This document shows positions 24,803 through 36,304 of a DNA stretch of 64,000 nucleotides, piece after piece. The position numbers were made by a program, and so were the translations under genes. Every line of letters begins with the position of its first letter. The first letter of the stretch is position 1. This DNA comes from Pezizomycotina sp. ARF18 (taxonomy: Eukaryota > Ascomycota), in the NCBI GenBank assembly GCA_002224055.1, contig AZLU01000052.1:163208-227207 (forward strand), written 5' to 3'. The notes beneath the pieces were generated by a model. The model was not told where the DNA came from and made no database searches. It was given only the letters and a program-made list of their open reading frames with translations.

Positions 24803-27380
24803 TGTTATGAATATATTCTTTTAATATATATAATAGTAATGTTAATGCCCTATGTCGTTGTGAGGTGTATGTTGATGTTTGAAGATTGGAAAAAAAGACC
24901 GTCGTGAAGAAAGAATGAAATCCAAATCCAGTATATATAAACCGAATTAAACCCAAAAAGGAAAGAAAATTAGATAACGGCCGAAGGAAAAAAGATCGAT
25001 TAGAAAAGCAAGGAATAGTAAATGCCGATTCGTATGGGTAAACGTGTTTTCGTGTGGTTGTATGTTTCTTGTCGTCTTCTTGTAGGCGGCGTGTGCGTGT
25101 GTTTGTAATAGTAAGTAATATATGTTTGTGTGGCGTGATGGGTGTGGTGATTCTTGGGGTGGAAAGGAAAAAAAATTTTTTTTTTTTGTTTGGGTATTTT
25201 GGTACAGGAAAAAAAAAAAAAAAAGGAAATGAAAATTCCGCTGTTATACGCCTATTTATCCCGGGAAAAAAAAAAAAAAAAGGGAGTTCTATTACCACCG
25301 AAATAGAATAACCAGTTAAAGAAAGATGGAGAAAAGAAAAGAATTCGATTGTCGTCTTTGCATCAGAATTTGATATCGATAATGTTTGCAAGATTGTAAA
25401 AATTATTCGTTGATGTCGAAGAATTTTTAGATCGAGGGAGTGAGCGAGGAAGAAAAGAGGGGGTAGGCCTTAAGAGAACACAAGCTTCTTTCCGAACAGT
25501 AATAAAACCAAGTAAAAAACTTATATTGACTTGTCGTTCATCGATTTCGATAGTACAGGAAAGGACTGTAACCGGTGGTTTAATGGCAAGGACAGTTTTA
25601 ATCATCCAAAGATAAGATGGAAGAGAGGAAGAAAAAAATTTTTTTATATATATTTAGTTGTTTTTTTCATTTATAAAACTCTTCCACAGAAATATTTCCT
25701 GGGGAATAACCAGAATTAATCTTTTCTTTCCAAAAAAATTTTTTTCGTGGGAGGGGTGAGAAAAGGCGAAGGACGAGCTCGCTTGTATATATTTTCCCCT
25801 TCTTCTTCCTTCGACTGTAAGAGCAACAAAGGGGAGAGAGGTTCCCTACCACTGATTCCTTTTACTACTACCTTCTTTCCTTCTGAGTATAGAAACTGGC
25901 TGGGGTGGGTGTTAGGATTAGGGAAAGCGTATGCTCTTCACAGTGGAACAGCAGGGGGGGGGAGAGAAAAGGCAAAGAAGAACAAAAAAGAAAGAAAGAA
26001 AGAAAGAAAAAAAAAAAAAAAAAAAAAAAAAGTAAGAAGGGGAAAAAGGAAGAAAATCCCAACGGCAAAAAAAAAGAAAGAAAGAAAAAAAAAAAAAAGA
26101 GAATACATCATTTTTTAGTGTGAGAAAATACCTATTGGATACATGAGATCATAGCGCTTCATACCGCTGATAACACGCAAATTACAATGTCATCACCAAG
26201 TATCTCTTTCACCAGTAAAAAAAGGATGGGGGATGAGATAGTGTTTGATACAGCAAGTGTACATACATACTCTTTTCTCAGCCATCTCAAGCCTCCATCA
26301 CAAGCAGTAACCTAGTGTCGTAATAAATAATAAAATATACTTAGTATTTGTATCCACACAAGTGGGTAAAAAAATTGACGGGAAACTGTCGATCTCTTTA
26401 GAGGACCCACTCTAACCAGTATATATATGTATATCACAGAAAAATCGGTCGTTGGTTAGAGCAGGTCCGCCAAAGAGATAGACAATTTCCCGTCAATTTT
26501 TTACCCACTTGCCACACCTTCTAAATAAGAACAATTACACAATTGGACGGAAGTAAGAGGAGAGATGTTTTGCTTTTTTTTTTTTTTTTTTTTTGTTCTT
26601 CTCTTTTTTTCTCGTCCCCCATCTTTCAGTTCCGATACCTCCTTCTTTTTGAAAAAATAACACCCCCAAGGCGGTTCTGTACGAGTTTTCATTCGGAGTG
26701 GGTCACCAGAGCTTGTTGAGGTAGGGGTGGAAAAGGAAAGAATATAAAATTTTAAATAGAAATATTATTTTTATTTAAGTGCTTATACAGAGAAGAAAAA
26801 TAATAATAGCAGAAAGAGATAGAGAGAGATCTCGATGGGAATATTTTTCGGTTTATCCTGGCAAAAGTGGCCAATCAGATGAACGGACGGGGATAATATA
26901 GAAGACATTTACGGTAGAAAAAAAAAAAAAAAAAAAAAAAGGTGGCTTGCCCGTTCGCCTTTGGCACGAGCTTGACAGACACAAGTCCGGTACTCTGCAC
27001 GTGTCTGGCATCTGGGATTTCTTTCGGAGAGATACTTCACCTTACTCGATTACTCTGTTAGTTACTGGTAATATTTATCCGCTAATTTTCTATTCGTCCT
27101 TTCTCTACCTCCCATTTGGTCAGCGGCAGCTGCCTTTCGTTGACTGTACCTTCCAATCTTTTTTTTTTTTTTTTTTTTTTTTTTTTGGGCTTGCTTTGTC
27201 TGAATTTTAACATATAGCAACCCTAATATTAGCATTCCGCCGACACACGCGCCACACATGCCGAGTTCCTAGTGACGTTATAGGTACAAATCTCTTTGAA
27301 CCCTTTTTCGATATTGATAACCTATAAAGAGAAGGAGGAAACAAAGGTCTATTCCTCAGCATCCCCCACCCATTACAACA
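24803..27380. other. Divergent intergenic region containing MITE-2
   Basis: The first 600 bases are the probable 5' leader of the minus-strand unknown gene (many poly(A) runs, 25150-25280). Purine-rich low-complexity sequence spans 25970-26100. MITE-2 is at 26359-26511. A 23-nt A run is at 26919-26941 and a 26-nt T run at 27161-27186. No supported gene. Confidence 0.6.
26359..26511. mobile_element. MITE-2: 153-bp foldback element with long TIRs
   Basis: The left arm starts CAAGTGGGTAAAAA..TTGACGGGAAA and the right arm is its inverted copy. Similarity extends about 60 bases inward, through CTCTTTAGAGGACC.. on the left and its diverged partner on the right. The loop contains TATATATATGTATAT. 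The pentamer CCACA occurs immediately outside both ends (26354-26358 and 26512-26516), a possible 5-bp target duplication. No coding capacity. It is unrelated in sequence to MITE-1. The superfamily is uncertain because a 5-bp duplication is less diagnostic and part of the match could be chance. Confidence 0.75.
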
Positions 27381-28273
27381 ATGACATCGTACGAAGGGGA
27401 CTTCGCTGCCGTGTTCTCCCCGTCCCTCGCAAAGAAGCAGCTGCTCCAAGCTAAGGACTGGGGCTTTGTCGATCAGTGGCTCGCAAAGGTTTACCGTCCC
27501 AGACCCGTGCCGCCGTTCGAAAGGAACAGCGACACCCTAAAGGTACTCCTGAGCTTCGCGACGGAGAGCGAGAACGCGGAGGAAGTGGACGCGCTGAGCT
27601 GGAAGTACAAGGAGTTTGCAGTTGCATCACTGGGGGAGAAAGTAGAAGCAGCAGGAGTAGCGGGTGGTGATGGTCACGATGACGCGACGGCTATGGTTAC
27701 GGACGAGCTGTCGGTACGGATGAGGTCGCTGCTGGATACGCTCGCGGTATATCTACGAGGTTGGACATGGTCGGCGCCGATGCCGAGAAGCTCGCGACGG
27801 CACTGGTCAAGCTGAAAATACAGGACGCGGAGCTCGACCGTCATGTCCTCACGTTTTCGAACCTTAACCGGAGGATCGCCGCGGGGGCTAAACCCCTCGA
27901 GGGACTCAAATCTACATGCGACGGCGGAAGCTTCAACCCGCCGCCGAACCTAATGTCGCAGCTGTCCGAGTGGAACAGGACCATCAAAATGCTGCAGCAA
28001 AAGTCGTACGAGTATAAGGACCGCGCCAGCTCGCTGGAAAACGCCTGCCTGAAGAAATTCGACTACAAGAAGCTCGGCATCTCATCCTTTGAGGTTCTCG
28101 AGGAAGAGATACTGGAGTTACGCGAGCAGGTGAAAACCTTGGAAGGGAACCTTCGCGCGTACAGCGGCCTCCCGTCCGATGCTGACCTTGCCGTGCTCAA
28201 GGTGGAGGAGAAATTAGGCGAGCTCCAGGAGCTTATCGCCCAGAGGGACGAACTATACCAACAGAACATATGA
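27381..28273 (+). CDS. HAUS1: HAUS augmin-like complex subunit 1
   Basis: Single-exon gene of about 297 residues. The N-terminal calponin-homology-like part reads KDWGFVDQWLAKVY and PVPPFERNSDTLKVLLSFA, matching HAUS1 (AWLKKIFGDHPIPQYEVN in human). The remainder is long coiled coil. The end, LRAYSGLPSDADLAVLKVEE then LGELQEL, parallels the human YLDLMPNPSLAQVKIEEA. The only frame break is near 27757, where a G run after CGA is one base short. The stop is at 28273. Known role: the augmin complex recruits gamma-tubulin to existing microtubules for branching nucleation in the spindle. It is present in many filamentous fungi but absent from budding and fission yeasts, which supports the taxonomic placement. 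Confidence 0.85.
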
Positions 28274-29179
28274 TCTAATAATGCTTGCACGCCTATATAC
28301 AAATATACCCCTTTCCCTTCGTCGCCTAACTTTATTATTATTCTAGAAAAGTATAGAAAACAAAAGTGAAGAAGCTTAATAAAAAACGGGAAAAACGGGC
28401 TTTTACAAAAGTCGGATCGCTGAACCCATACCTCGGAATAATTTTTGTATTACTTTTAATATTCCGCCCTTGCTTGGGGTTAACCTAGCACGCCTAGCTT
28501 GCCTAGAGAATATAACAAGCTTGTTCAATGCCCGAAATGCCTAGGTACCGTCAGCGTCAAGTGATACTGCCAGATTTCGTGCATCTCTGGCATCTGCTGT
28601 GTGTGATAATGCTGCCGAGGAAATAATAGAAAAATGTCACCCAAGCTCTGCCCGGCTTATACCGGGGCTGTGCGTGTCTAGAATTTGTAGGTCAATGCGC
28701 TCGTAAAAAACTCGAGAACGAACACCCCACCACTACCATTAAAAATACCTTTCTCATTCGCAAAAGACAAATAACCGCGTGGTGACCCACCTGGAACCAT
28801 TTCCGGGGGCAGTGTTACATCAACTTATTATACATTTCTCACCAGCATCTCAGCGTGGCTGCGCGGAAATATAATACGGAACATTTATAGAAAAAAATTT
28901 CTTTTTTTTATATCACGTTTTTCTTTTCTCATGCTTGTCAGAACCCGAACCGCTACGGGTATTTTCGCTGGATTATCACTTCGCTCCCGAGCACCCAAAG
29001 TTCTAGCTGGGCTAGGGCGAGGCGGGAAGAACCACCTTGACATCCCCGGTATTCTATTCTATTCTTCGCCGTTCAAACGCCGGGCGGGCCAAGCGTCCGT
29101 CATATCATGCAAAGATGGAGATCGGGTCCGTGGCCACGAGCAGACATAATAGTGACAAATTTGTGGCACCAACGAGCTC

Positions 29180-29218
<39 letters not shown>
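29180..29218. repeat. T20-A19 self-complementary tract
   Basis: Twenty T are followed directly by nineteen A, seen directly. It can form an almost perfect hairpin and is a likely site of length polymorphism or assembly uncertainty. Confidence 0.95.
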
Positions 29219-29219
<1 letters not shown>

Positions 29220-29368
29220 GACACTGAAAGAAGAGAAGCGAACATCGATGTCATTATTATTAGATACTGAGTTTGCTATACAGCCCGGCCGATCACCAAG
29301 CAGTCTTGAAATTTGTCTAATATGAAACTCCGTAAAAGAAAAAAAAAGGGTTCAGTCAAAAAGCAGCT

Positions 29369-29403
29369 CCTTGTGAATGTAGTAAAATACTACATTCACA
29401 AGG
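29369..29403. repeat. Perfect 16-bp inverted repeat with 3-nt loop
   Basis: CCTTGTGAATGTAGTA (29369-29384) and its exact reverse complement (29388-29403) are separated by AAA. Weaker inverted similarity outside the stem (GGGTTCAGTC on the left, its diverged partner near 29409-29418 on the right) suggests the centre of a decayed foldback element. No T run follows, so it does not look like a terminator. Confidence 0.9.
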
Positions 29404-32000
29404 GAAGTCAGGGACCCTTTTCGGCCGGGGTGCGTATATCGAACAATTATCGATTATCAATCTATAGCTTTTTTACAGCAAGGCACGAGAAAGGGCAATT
29501 TTTCCAAAAACATCTACTTTTCACTTTCAGGCGATGATGAAACATCCTCCGTTACGAGATGTTACGAACGGAGTTCGTGTCTGAGCAGGGTTAGCGATGC
29601 CTGCACAAAAAAGAAAAAAAAGATATGCCTTACTAAAAATAAGGAAAGCTTGAAAAGAAAAGCATCTATTCGATCATTGTTATCACCCCCCGCAAAAGAG
29701 GCATCATGCAGGAAGCTATTACGTATTGCCTTTCAGATGCATTTCTTTATTCATCGTCAACAGAGATTCAGGGCAGAATTAAACCATGCATGAGTGCTTC
29801 CTCGCTTGACTTCGTCTTTTTTTTTTTTTTTTTTTTCAAAATCTTATGCTGCTTAAATTGCTAATTACTATCGGATGTATTTTTCATGGATCCCCAGGTT
29901 GATGTCACTAACGCATGTGGCTTGCTGCTACTAGCTACTTTCCAGTTCTCTTTCGAATTATTATTATCGATTTTAAATATTGCATTTTGGCATATCGAGG
30001 AGTGGGTCCATTAATAATACTATGTCGAAATACACCTAGGTAAAGTAACGCCTAAAAAAGGATGCCAGTTGTTCGTTTTTACCTCTCAGCTCTCCACGTG
30101 AACGCACATGCAGCTTCTCTGAGTATGGTCAAAAAGGAAATCGAAGACAAAATCGGTCTTGTCTTTCTTATTTGGTTTCTCCTGCGGATGCTTGGTGATG
30201 CTTATTTTTCCCTTCTAAGTTATAATAGAAAGGAAATATTATCGTGATAAGATCTGCACTATGATGTAGAATAGAAACAAGTGCAGACAGCTGATTAAGA
30301 GAGGGGAAGCAGCACCCCAGCAACCTAACCGCAGTCACGATCACAACATTCGCTCAGCGATCTCCCTTTTTTTTAAAAAAAAAAAAAAAAGAAAAAACTA
30401 ATAATACTTATGATAATGTATGTACGTAGCCCTAGGCTTAGAAAAATAGAGAAGGCTGTAGCTCCTTGTCTTTGACTCTCCTTTTTTTCTATCTTGATTT
30501 TTGAAGCTGCTATTCGTCGTCTACGAGCTTAAGATGTCATCATTCCCAGTTTCGTCATGGTTTAAGGACCCTTTTCGTTTTATCATTTTTACTCATATCT
30601 TATCACAGCGAATGAAGAGCTTGAGAGCTCAACCACTTACCGGACGATACCGGATTACTAGGTGTTACGAGATGCAAGAACTGAAAATCACCCCTTCGAA
30701 AAAAAAATATATATTTTTCCTATCCAGTGCCATCCCAACCTCCCCTTCCCAGCCTATAGGTATGAAAATCAATCACAGCCTTTCCCGTCATGTTGATGCA
30801 GCGAAGTTCTTCAGCCCTTTGCCACCTCTTCTTTTTTTGTTACAGTGCAGTTTTCCCAAGTCCTCAAGTTCACCCGAAATCCATAATGGCAGAAAAATTT
30901 AAGCGGCTGGCTGGACAAAAGCAGTGAGCACGCAAAGAAAAGGAAAAGCTAAGCTTGGGCTGGGCTGGTCACTAGTCTACACACTTTGACACACTCACAC
31001 TCTCTAGCTCAACCAGTCGAGGGGTCCTATGGACGCGATTTTGTATTTTTTATGTAATTCTGTAATGGTGTGTGTATTAGGTAAGATACCGTGCCCACAG
31101 TAAAAAAAACTGTGGAAGAAGCTATTTCGGAGGCCGATTCGTCTTGTGAGATAAATACGCGGAGTTTAGAGGCCTTTATATGGATAACTATATATATATC
31201 TCGTTTATAATACAAAACCGGCCCTTATTATTCGTATCTCCCAGCGCAAATGATATCTGGAGCTGTTCTTCATACTTAACAGATGCTCGGCCGAGGATTT
31301 CTGGGAGGATTATTTATTTGCTTCTTTCACAGCACAGACTAGTCCGGATTTAGTAATATTGAACCGCTAATACCACGTTTTTATCGGTTCAATGGTGGTG
31401 TGCATTAGCGGGTACGTTATCCCTCCGAGGACGGTGGTGGCGTCTATCTACACTGCCAGTTAACGTTATCTCTGTTTGCTGCTATTCGGTTGGACGCGCA
31501 ACTTTAACTAGCAGTCGCGTTCGAGCCCTTTCCCCTTTTATATCTCTTTTCTTCGCTTCGAGCTGCTAAGAGATGTGAAAGCCCGCTTTTTCTGGTTTCG
31601 TGCCAGAGATCGTCTCCGTCGTATTCTTTCTTTCTTTCTTTCTTTCTTTCTATCTTTCTATCTACCTTCCATAAGGTGCAATTTTAAATATCGTCAATTG
31701 AATATTCGTTTCTATTCTGCTTCCTTTCAATTCTACTGCCCCGTTTGCATTGTGAAAGGATACATCCGTATGGTATTGTACGGATGCTCAGCGATATCTA
31801 AAGAAAGAAAAATCCGTTAAGTGATCGTGGAATCAGCTTACAAATCAAACGAAGCTTCGTACTCATAACTTATTTGCCCTCCTCTCTAAAGAAAAGGGTA
31901 CAGCTTTGGGCTCTCAATCGCCGTCCTGCATTCGTATACTTCCGATTCAAACACGTTGAAAAGTTACTTCTACCACGGGCGCTTCCGTGAACCTCGTAAG

Positions 32001-34432
32001 ATGACGAGCTCGTCCATCATCCTCCTCCACCGCTCCGCGGTAAGCCCGCGCAGCAAGATCGCGCGCCACCTCTCGACTGGCCGACGGACGTGCATGTGGA
32101 TGCACCACCACCGCCGTCGTCGTCCGTACAATGCTCCTCCGCCGCCTTCTCCCGAAAACGACTGCCCCTCAGCCAGTTCGTCGAAAAAAGACGACGAATT
32201 CTTCCCCAATTTCCCCTGGCTGAGTGACCACCTCAAGGAGATGTACAACAGGCGCATGGCCGCGCACCAAGCCTGGCACAGGAACCACCCGTCTGCGCAT
32301 TTATGGCACAACTGGCACATACCGTCTGCCTCCTCGCCGAGCTCAAAGAAGTACAACGGGTGGTGGTCGCTGTACAGGGATATGCTTGATAGGGTCGGGG
32401 AAAAGCAGAAGGCTTTTTATAAAGGTTTTTTTGAAGAAGAGAGTGGCAGTGGTGATAATGGTACTAAGGCGGAGAGTGAAAAAGTAAAAGAAGAGAAGGA
32501 TAAGAGGAGGGAAAATATGAAGCAGGTTCGATATGTTAAGACGCCTCCTGAACGCTTATTCGGAGATGGGACGCGAATGGGAGCTGAACAATCTGCGCAA
32601 CCTCGCAAGGCATCAAATGCTCAAAATGAGGATCTCGAGAACACCGAGATAGACTTTATCACCAACCGTAGGGTGCCTAAACAGTCTACTTCGAAGGAAG
32701 ATAGTGAAGGGCAGCTTCATTGAAGTATAACTCGTCGCAAGCAGGTACTATTTCCAAACCTCCCACTGCTTCGGAGATCGATGAAGCCGTCAGAAGTAAA
32801 ACAGAGGAGCAACAAAAGAAAGCGGAACTTGACATATTTGACATTTGGATGGCGATGGCATATGAAGGTAAAGAACAGGCGAAATCAGAATCTGCGTCGT
32901 CGGAAGGAAAAGCTCCTGGTGCTATGTCCAGGGATGATCTGATACGCAGGTATGTGCGACAAATTTATGAGAACATGGACGCCGATGGTGTATCCAAGAG
33001 CGAAATATCGCGCTGGTGGAGTTCCGAACACAATCCGTCCAAGTTTTACTATAACGTAAAGTCCCGTGAAAACGAAGGTAAAGGGAACGAGCTTCACCCG
33101 AAACTACATCCGAGAATGAGAGCACAACAGCGCCCCGATGCAAGACAGCCCTGCTTTTGAACAAGAAAAGTCCCGCTTGGAGAGGAAGCTCGATAAGAAA
33201 CTTTCCAAAGCAGAGGATTTATTTAGTAGAATGAAAGCCAACTTCTCAGAAAACCGCGGGATCATCGGCGAAAAAATGGCGTCCAAATTTGATAGGAAAC
33301 TATCCAAGCTGGACGGTCTATCCAGGCATACCGAACCCACCTTTCTGATGACAGTGTGAGAGACACGCTCAGGAGGATGTCGGCTTTGAAAGGGCCTCTC
33401 AATGCAAAGGATGAAAGCAGGATCAACGAAGAGTGGGAAAAAGTGCTTGAGCCCTCCTCTGAGGCGACGAAGGATACCGCGCCAGAGCGCACCCGAGGAT
33501 CTCCGCACATTGAAGGTAAATACTTTCCTCCTTCATTTTATAATTAGTAATCTCGTTGACTGTAAATTTCGCTGAACTAGAAACAGGATATCAGCCTGAG
33601 GGAACAACTCCCAAGTTTCGGTTCGTCGATTCGGAAATGGACCCGAGCCGGAACGATCCGTCTTTAGATGAACTCCAATCGCAGCTCAAGCAAAACTTAA
33701 AAGAAGACCTGCAATCCCACAGACAGGAGACCGAAGAAATCTTAGCCAAGCAGAGGGAAGAAGCCGATGAAGCCCTTCGCGAACAAACGCGAAAGGTCGA
33801 CGAAGCGCTCGACATCCTCAAGCGGAACAACGAGATATACGAGAGGGCCATGGTAGAGCTGAAGAAGGCTGTAGCGGAGCTAAACGAAGCTCAAGCTAAA
33901 GCCTACAATAGCAGTAGCCAGCACGTTGAACCGAACAATGTCTGGGAGCCTGCATCTCTTCCAAAGGATGAGGTCCCCATCGAACCGCGTGAACAGACGT
34001 CTGCACCTGCACCATCTGAAGAGCAACCGGTTGTCGAGAAGAAATCGAATAAAGAACTCTCGTACGACGATATGTTACACCTCTCGCCAGGTGAGATGCT
34101 GGCGTACCTCCGATACATGGAGAAGGCGCGAGGGAAACTTCCCGACGAAGAACTCTGCCGTCAGAGATTATAGAGGAGCTTTGAGGAATAAGGCAAAGAG
34201 CAGCGCCACTGCTACCGCTACGAGTAGTACGGCCAGCTCTACCGCTACGAGCGAGGAGTGGTCGAACGCCGAAGCCAAACAGGAGGGAAGCAGCGGTGCG
34301 TGGAAGAAGAATACGAGAAGGGCTTTTCTGACGGGTCTTTACGTGGCTGCTTGCGCTTATGCTTTTGGCGTCGGAGCGAAGCTGTATCACGGCAAGTCTG
34401 AGGAAGCCGTCGCATCTGAGAAAGCCTCGTGA
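32001..34432 (+). CDS. Predicted mitochondrial coiled-coil membrane protein, function unknown
   Basis: The start at 32001 (MTSSSIILLHRSAVSPRSK) gives an Arg/Ser/His-rich, acid-poor N-terminus of mitochondrial-presequence type. A His/Trp-rich conserved-looking segment follows (FPWLSDHLKEMYNRRMAAHQ, AWHRNHPSAHLW). The middle is charged helix with long predicted coiled coil (DELQSQLKQNLKEDLQ, EEADEALREQTRKVDEAL). The C-terminus has one membrane helix, FLTGLYVAACAYAFGVGAKL, before the stop at 34432. An intron spans about 33516-33579. Frame breaks occur near 32722, 33110, 33345 and 34165. The spliced length of about 790 residues is substantial. An inner-membrane, tail-anchored position with the coiled coil in one compartment is inference. 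No family is recognised. Confidence 0.65.
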
Positions 34433-34882
34433 ATATCCCGTTAAAGATTCGAAGGAGAAGAAATCTAATTGGATATGGAGCAATTAAAGGACGTTCACTG
34501 CTCCCTTTTCCTCTTACTTCTTATTAGTAATAGTCAAAAGTGCTAAACTGTATTAATATAACAGACTGTTGTTTCACATCATCATTATTCTTTAGTTTCG
34601 AGTTAGTGACGGCACTCTTTTAATATCTCTGTTGCTTGTTTTTTGGATTTCATCCGCATTGCACTGCCGGTGTTCTTTTTGTCTATTAACGTTTTCTATC
34701 ATCTCCTCTCACAATGTACGGGAACTACAAAATCCTTTCAGATATTCTGTTATTATTATCTTTAGCATAGGTAGTTAGTCATAGGAAATAGTTTGTAAGG
34801 AAATTGAATCTCCTCTTCCAACTCGACACTAGATGAATACGTAACAACTGCAAGATGAAGATGATGATGATGATATTGCAGC

Positions 34883-34969
34883 TTAATCCTCGATCCACGG
34901 CTTCGCACCGATCTCCTGCGGCAGCTTCCCAATCCTTACGCACTCGTACTTGAAGAATGGCCAAACGGT
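34883..34969 (-). CDS. Orphan terminal exon of an unidentified small protein
   Basis: Minus-strand exon with a good 3' splice site (gatatatag at its upstream edge). It codes TVWPFFKYECVRIGKLPQEI then GAKPWIED and a stop at 34883. Its composition is strikingly protein-like for such a short stretch. Upstream exons are not clear. The candidate space is 34970-35135, just after the stop of the CoA-binding gene, or the exon could be an alternative 3' end of that gene. The sequence recalls small respiratory-chain or ATP-synthase accessory subunits, but I cannot name one. Confidence 0.4.
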   Translation of the reverse strand, partial: TVWPFFKYECVRIGKLPQEIGAKPWIED

Positions 34970-35135
34970 CTATATATCAAACACACAAAAAAATTGCAGC
35001 TATCAGCGATCATGAAATCTCACACAACTTAGGAGTAAAGAGCTCACAAAATATACGCTTGTATCTGACAGCACATCTCTTCATAAATAAACGCATAAAC
35101 AACTAAAATAACCATCAAAACTGGTTTAAAAGGGT

Positions 35136-35779
35136 CTAATCAATAACTTCCACGACCTCCCCGCCATCGTCAACCCCTCTCCCGTCCACGAGCACGCACG
35201 CTCCGCCACCGGCGACCGTAACCAAGCCGCTATCCTGGCAGTACGACAAACATTCCTCGTCGAAGCTACCCGGCTGCAGGAACACTGCGGGTACTCCTAG
35301 GTCCTTCGCCAGCTTTAAATTCTCCAGCGTAACTTTTGGCGGCGTTACGATGCTGACGGACGTTTCCGTTGGAGTGGGCAGGTCGGAGAGGGAGGCTACT
35401 GTGTCTTTGTTCAGGACTGTTGGCTTTTGGGGTTTATGCCCGTTACGTCGAGGTTGTGGGTTAGGTACCAGGAGAAGACTATATATATATATGGGATTAG
35501 ATTGGATTTTGGAATTAGCGGGTTGATTGGAGCTTGTATGGTGGTGGTGGGGGAGTGTTAGTGGGGTATTTTACGTTTGTAGCCGTACTTGTTGACGTCG
35601 GTCGACGTGCCGACGACGGCGAAGCTGTAAAAAAAAATAGTACGGTTAGTTGAGTATTCTCTTATAGAGTTGTAAATATTTCTTTGTGTATGGACGTATC
35701 ACAGTGCCCCGATGGCCTGGAATGAGAATATTAACCGTGGCGACGAGAAGAATGTGCGGATCGCAGCGTCCATAGCCAT
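35136..35779 (-). CDS. CoA-binding (Rossmann-fold) domain protein
   Basis: Three exons. Exon 1 starts at 35779 (MAMDAAIRTFFSSPRL..FQAIGAL). After an intron (gtgata..ttttacag), exon 2 reads FAVVGTSTDVNKYGYK. After a second intron (gtaaaa..atatatag), exon 3 reads WYLTHNLDVTGINPK and KDTVASLSDLPTPTETSVSI. It continues LAKDLGVPAVFLQPGSFDEE and ends GGEVVEVID at 35136. The pattern is that of the small CoA-binding domain family (bacterial YccU/succinyl-CoA-synthetase-alpha-like). The frame breaks once, in the A run of NPKKP near 35434, an A lost. The substrate and role of these fungal proteins are not established. About 168 residues, full length for the family. Confidence 0.82.
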
Positions 35780-36304
35780 CTTTTTTTTTTTTTTTTTTGT
35801 GTTCAGGTTAAAGGCGATAGAAAATGTCTTAAAATAATCGGATATCGCTTGAAAGAAAAGTACGAGATCAGATACAATTGAGGGCCCCGATTATTTCTAA
35901 AGGATTTGGTTTATAAAAAGGATATATACGGGGGAACAATGATCGAGTCCGCGGAGATTTGTAGATTTGTAATTCCAAATTTAATGGTTGTTTCTCTCGT
36001 CCCACGGTCTAAAAATCTGGGGCAAAGGCTGACGTCGGAAGTCCGACAATTGGACCGAACCGTTTTGACAATAATAAACGCTTAGAGCTGAAATTCGACG
36101 ATGTACCAAAAAAAATGTTTACTTATATAAGAATGAATCCAGCGAGCTGTATTAACAAAGACCTTTACCTTTTCCATTCCACTATCACCAGTCATATCTT
36201 GAAGATTATATCACAAAGCAAGTTTCAATCTAGTTGTCCGATCGAATTGCCTTGCGGTTTCGCAAAAATCTACGTTCTATATCGAAGGATCACGCGATCA
36301 CGAG
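35780..36304. other. Divergent promoter region
   Basis: About 520 bases between the divergently transcribed CoA-binding gene and the methyltransferase, with a poly(T) run at 35781-35798. No gene is supported. Confidence 0.6.

Larger units (their letters stand above)
28274..32000. other. Gene-poor region with hairpin and T20-A19 tract
   Basis: About 3.7 kb. It holds a T20-A19 tract (29180-29218), a perfect 16-bp hairpin (29369-29403), a T8-A16 tract (30367-30390) and a (TTTC)n repeat (31625-31653). The last 500 bases are pyrimidine-rich and likely the promoter of the following mitochondrial protein gene. Several open frames of 60-130 codons have no recognisable sequence or splice structure. 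Confidence 0.55.

Noticed and set aside
24615-25391. 258-codon minus frame reaching far upstream of the unknown gene
   Set aside because: The first 190 codons are Phe/Lys homopolymer and leader sequence (poly(A/T) runs read as FFFFF/KKKKK). Only the part after 24802 resembles the family, so it is a 5' UTR fused by an open frame.
31355-31420. Nested short inverted repeats (TGAACCG/CGGTTCA and CGCTAAT/ATTAGCG)
   Set aside because: Only 7-bp arms with different spacing and no target duplication; too short to separate from chance.
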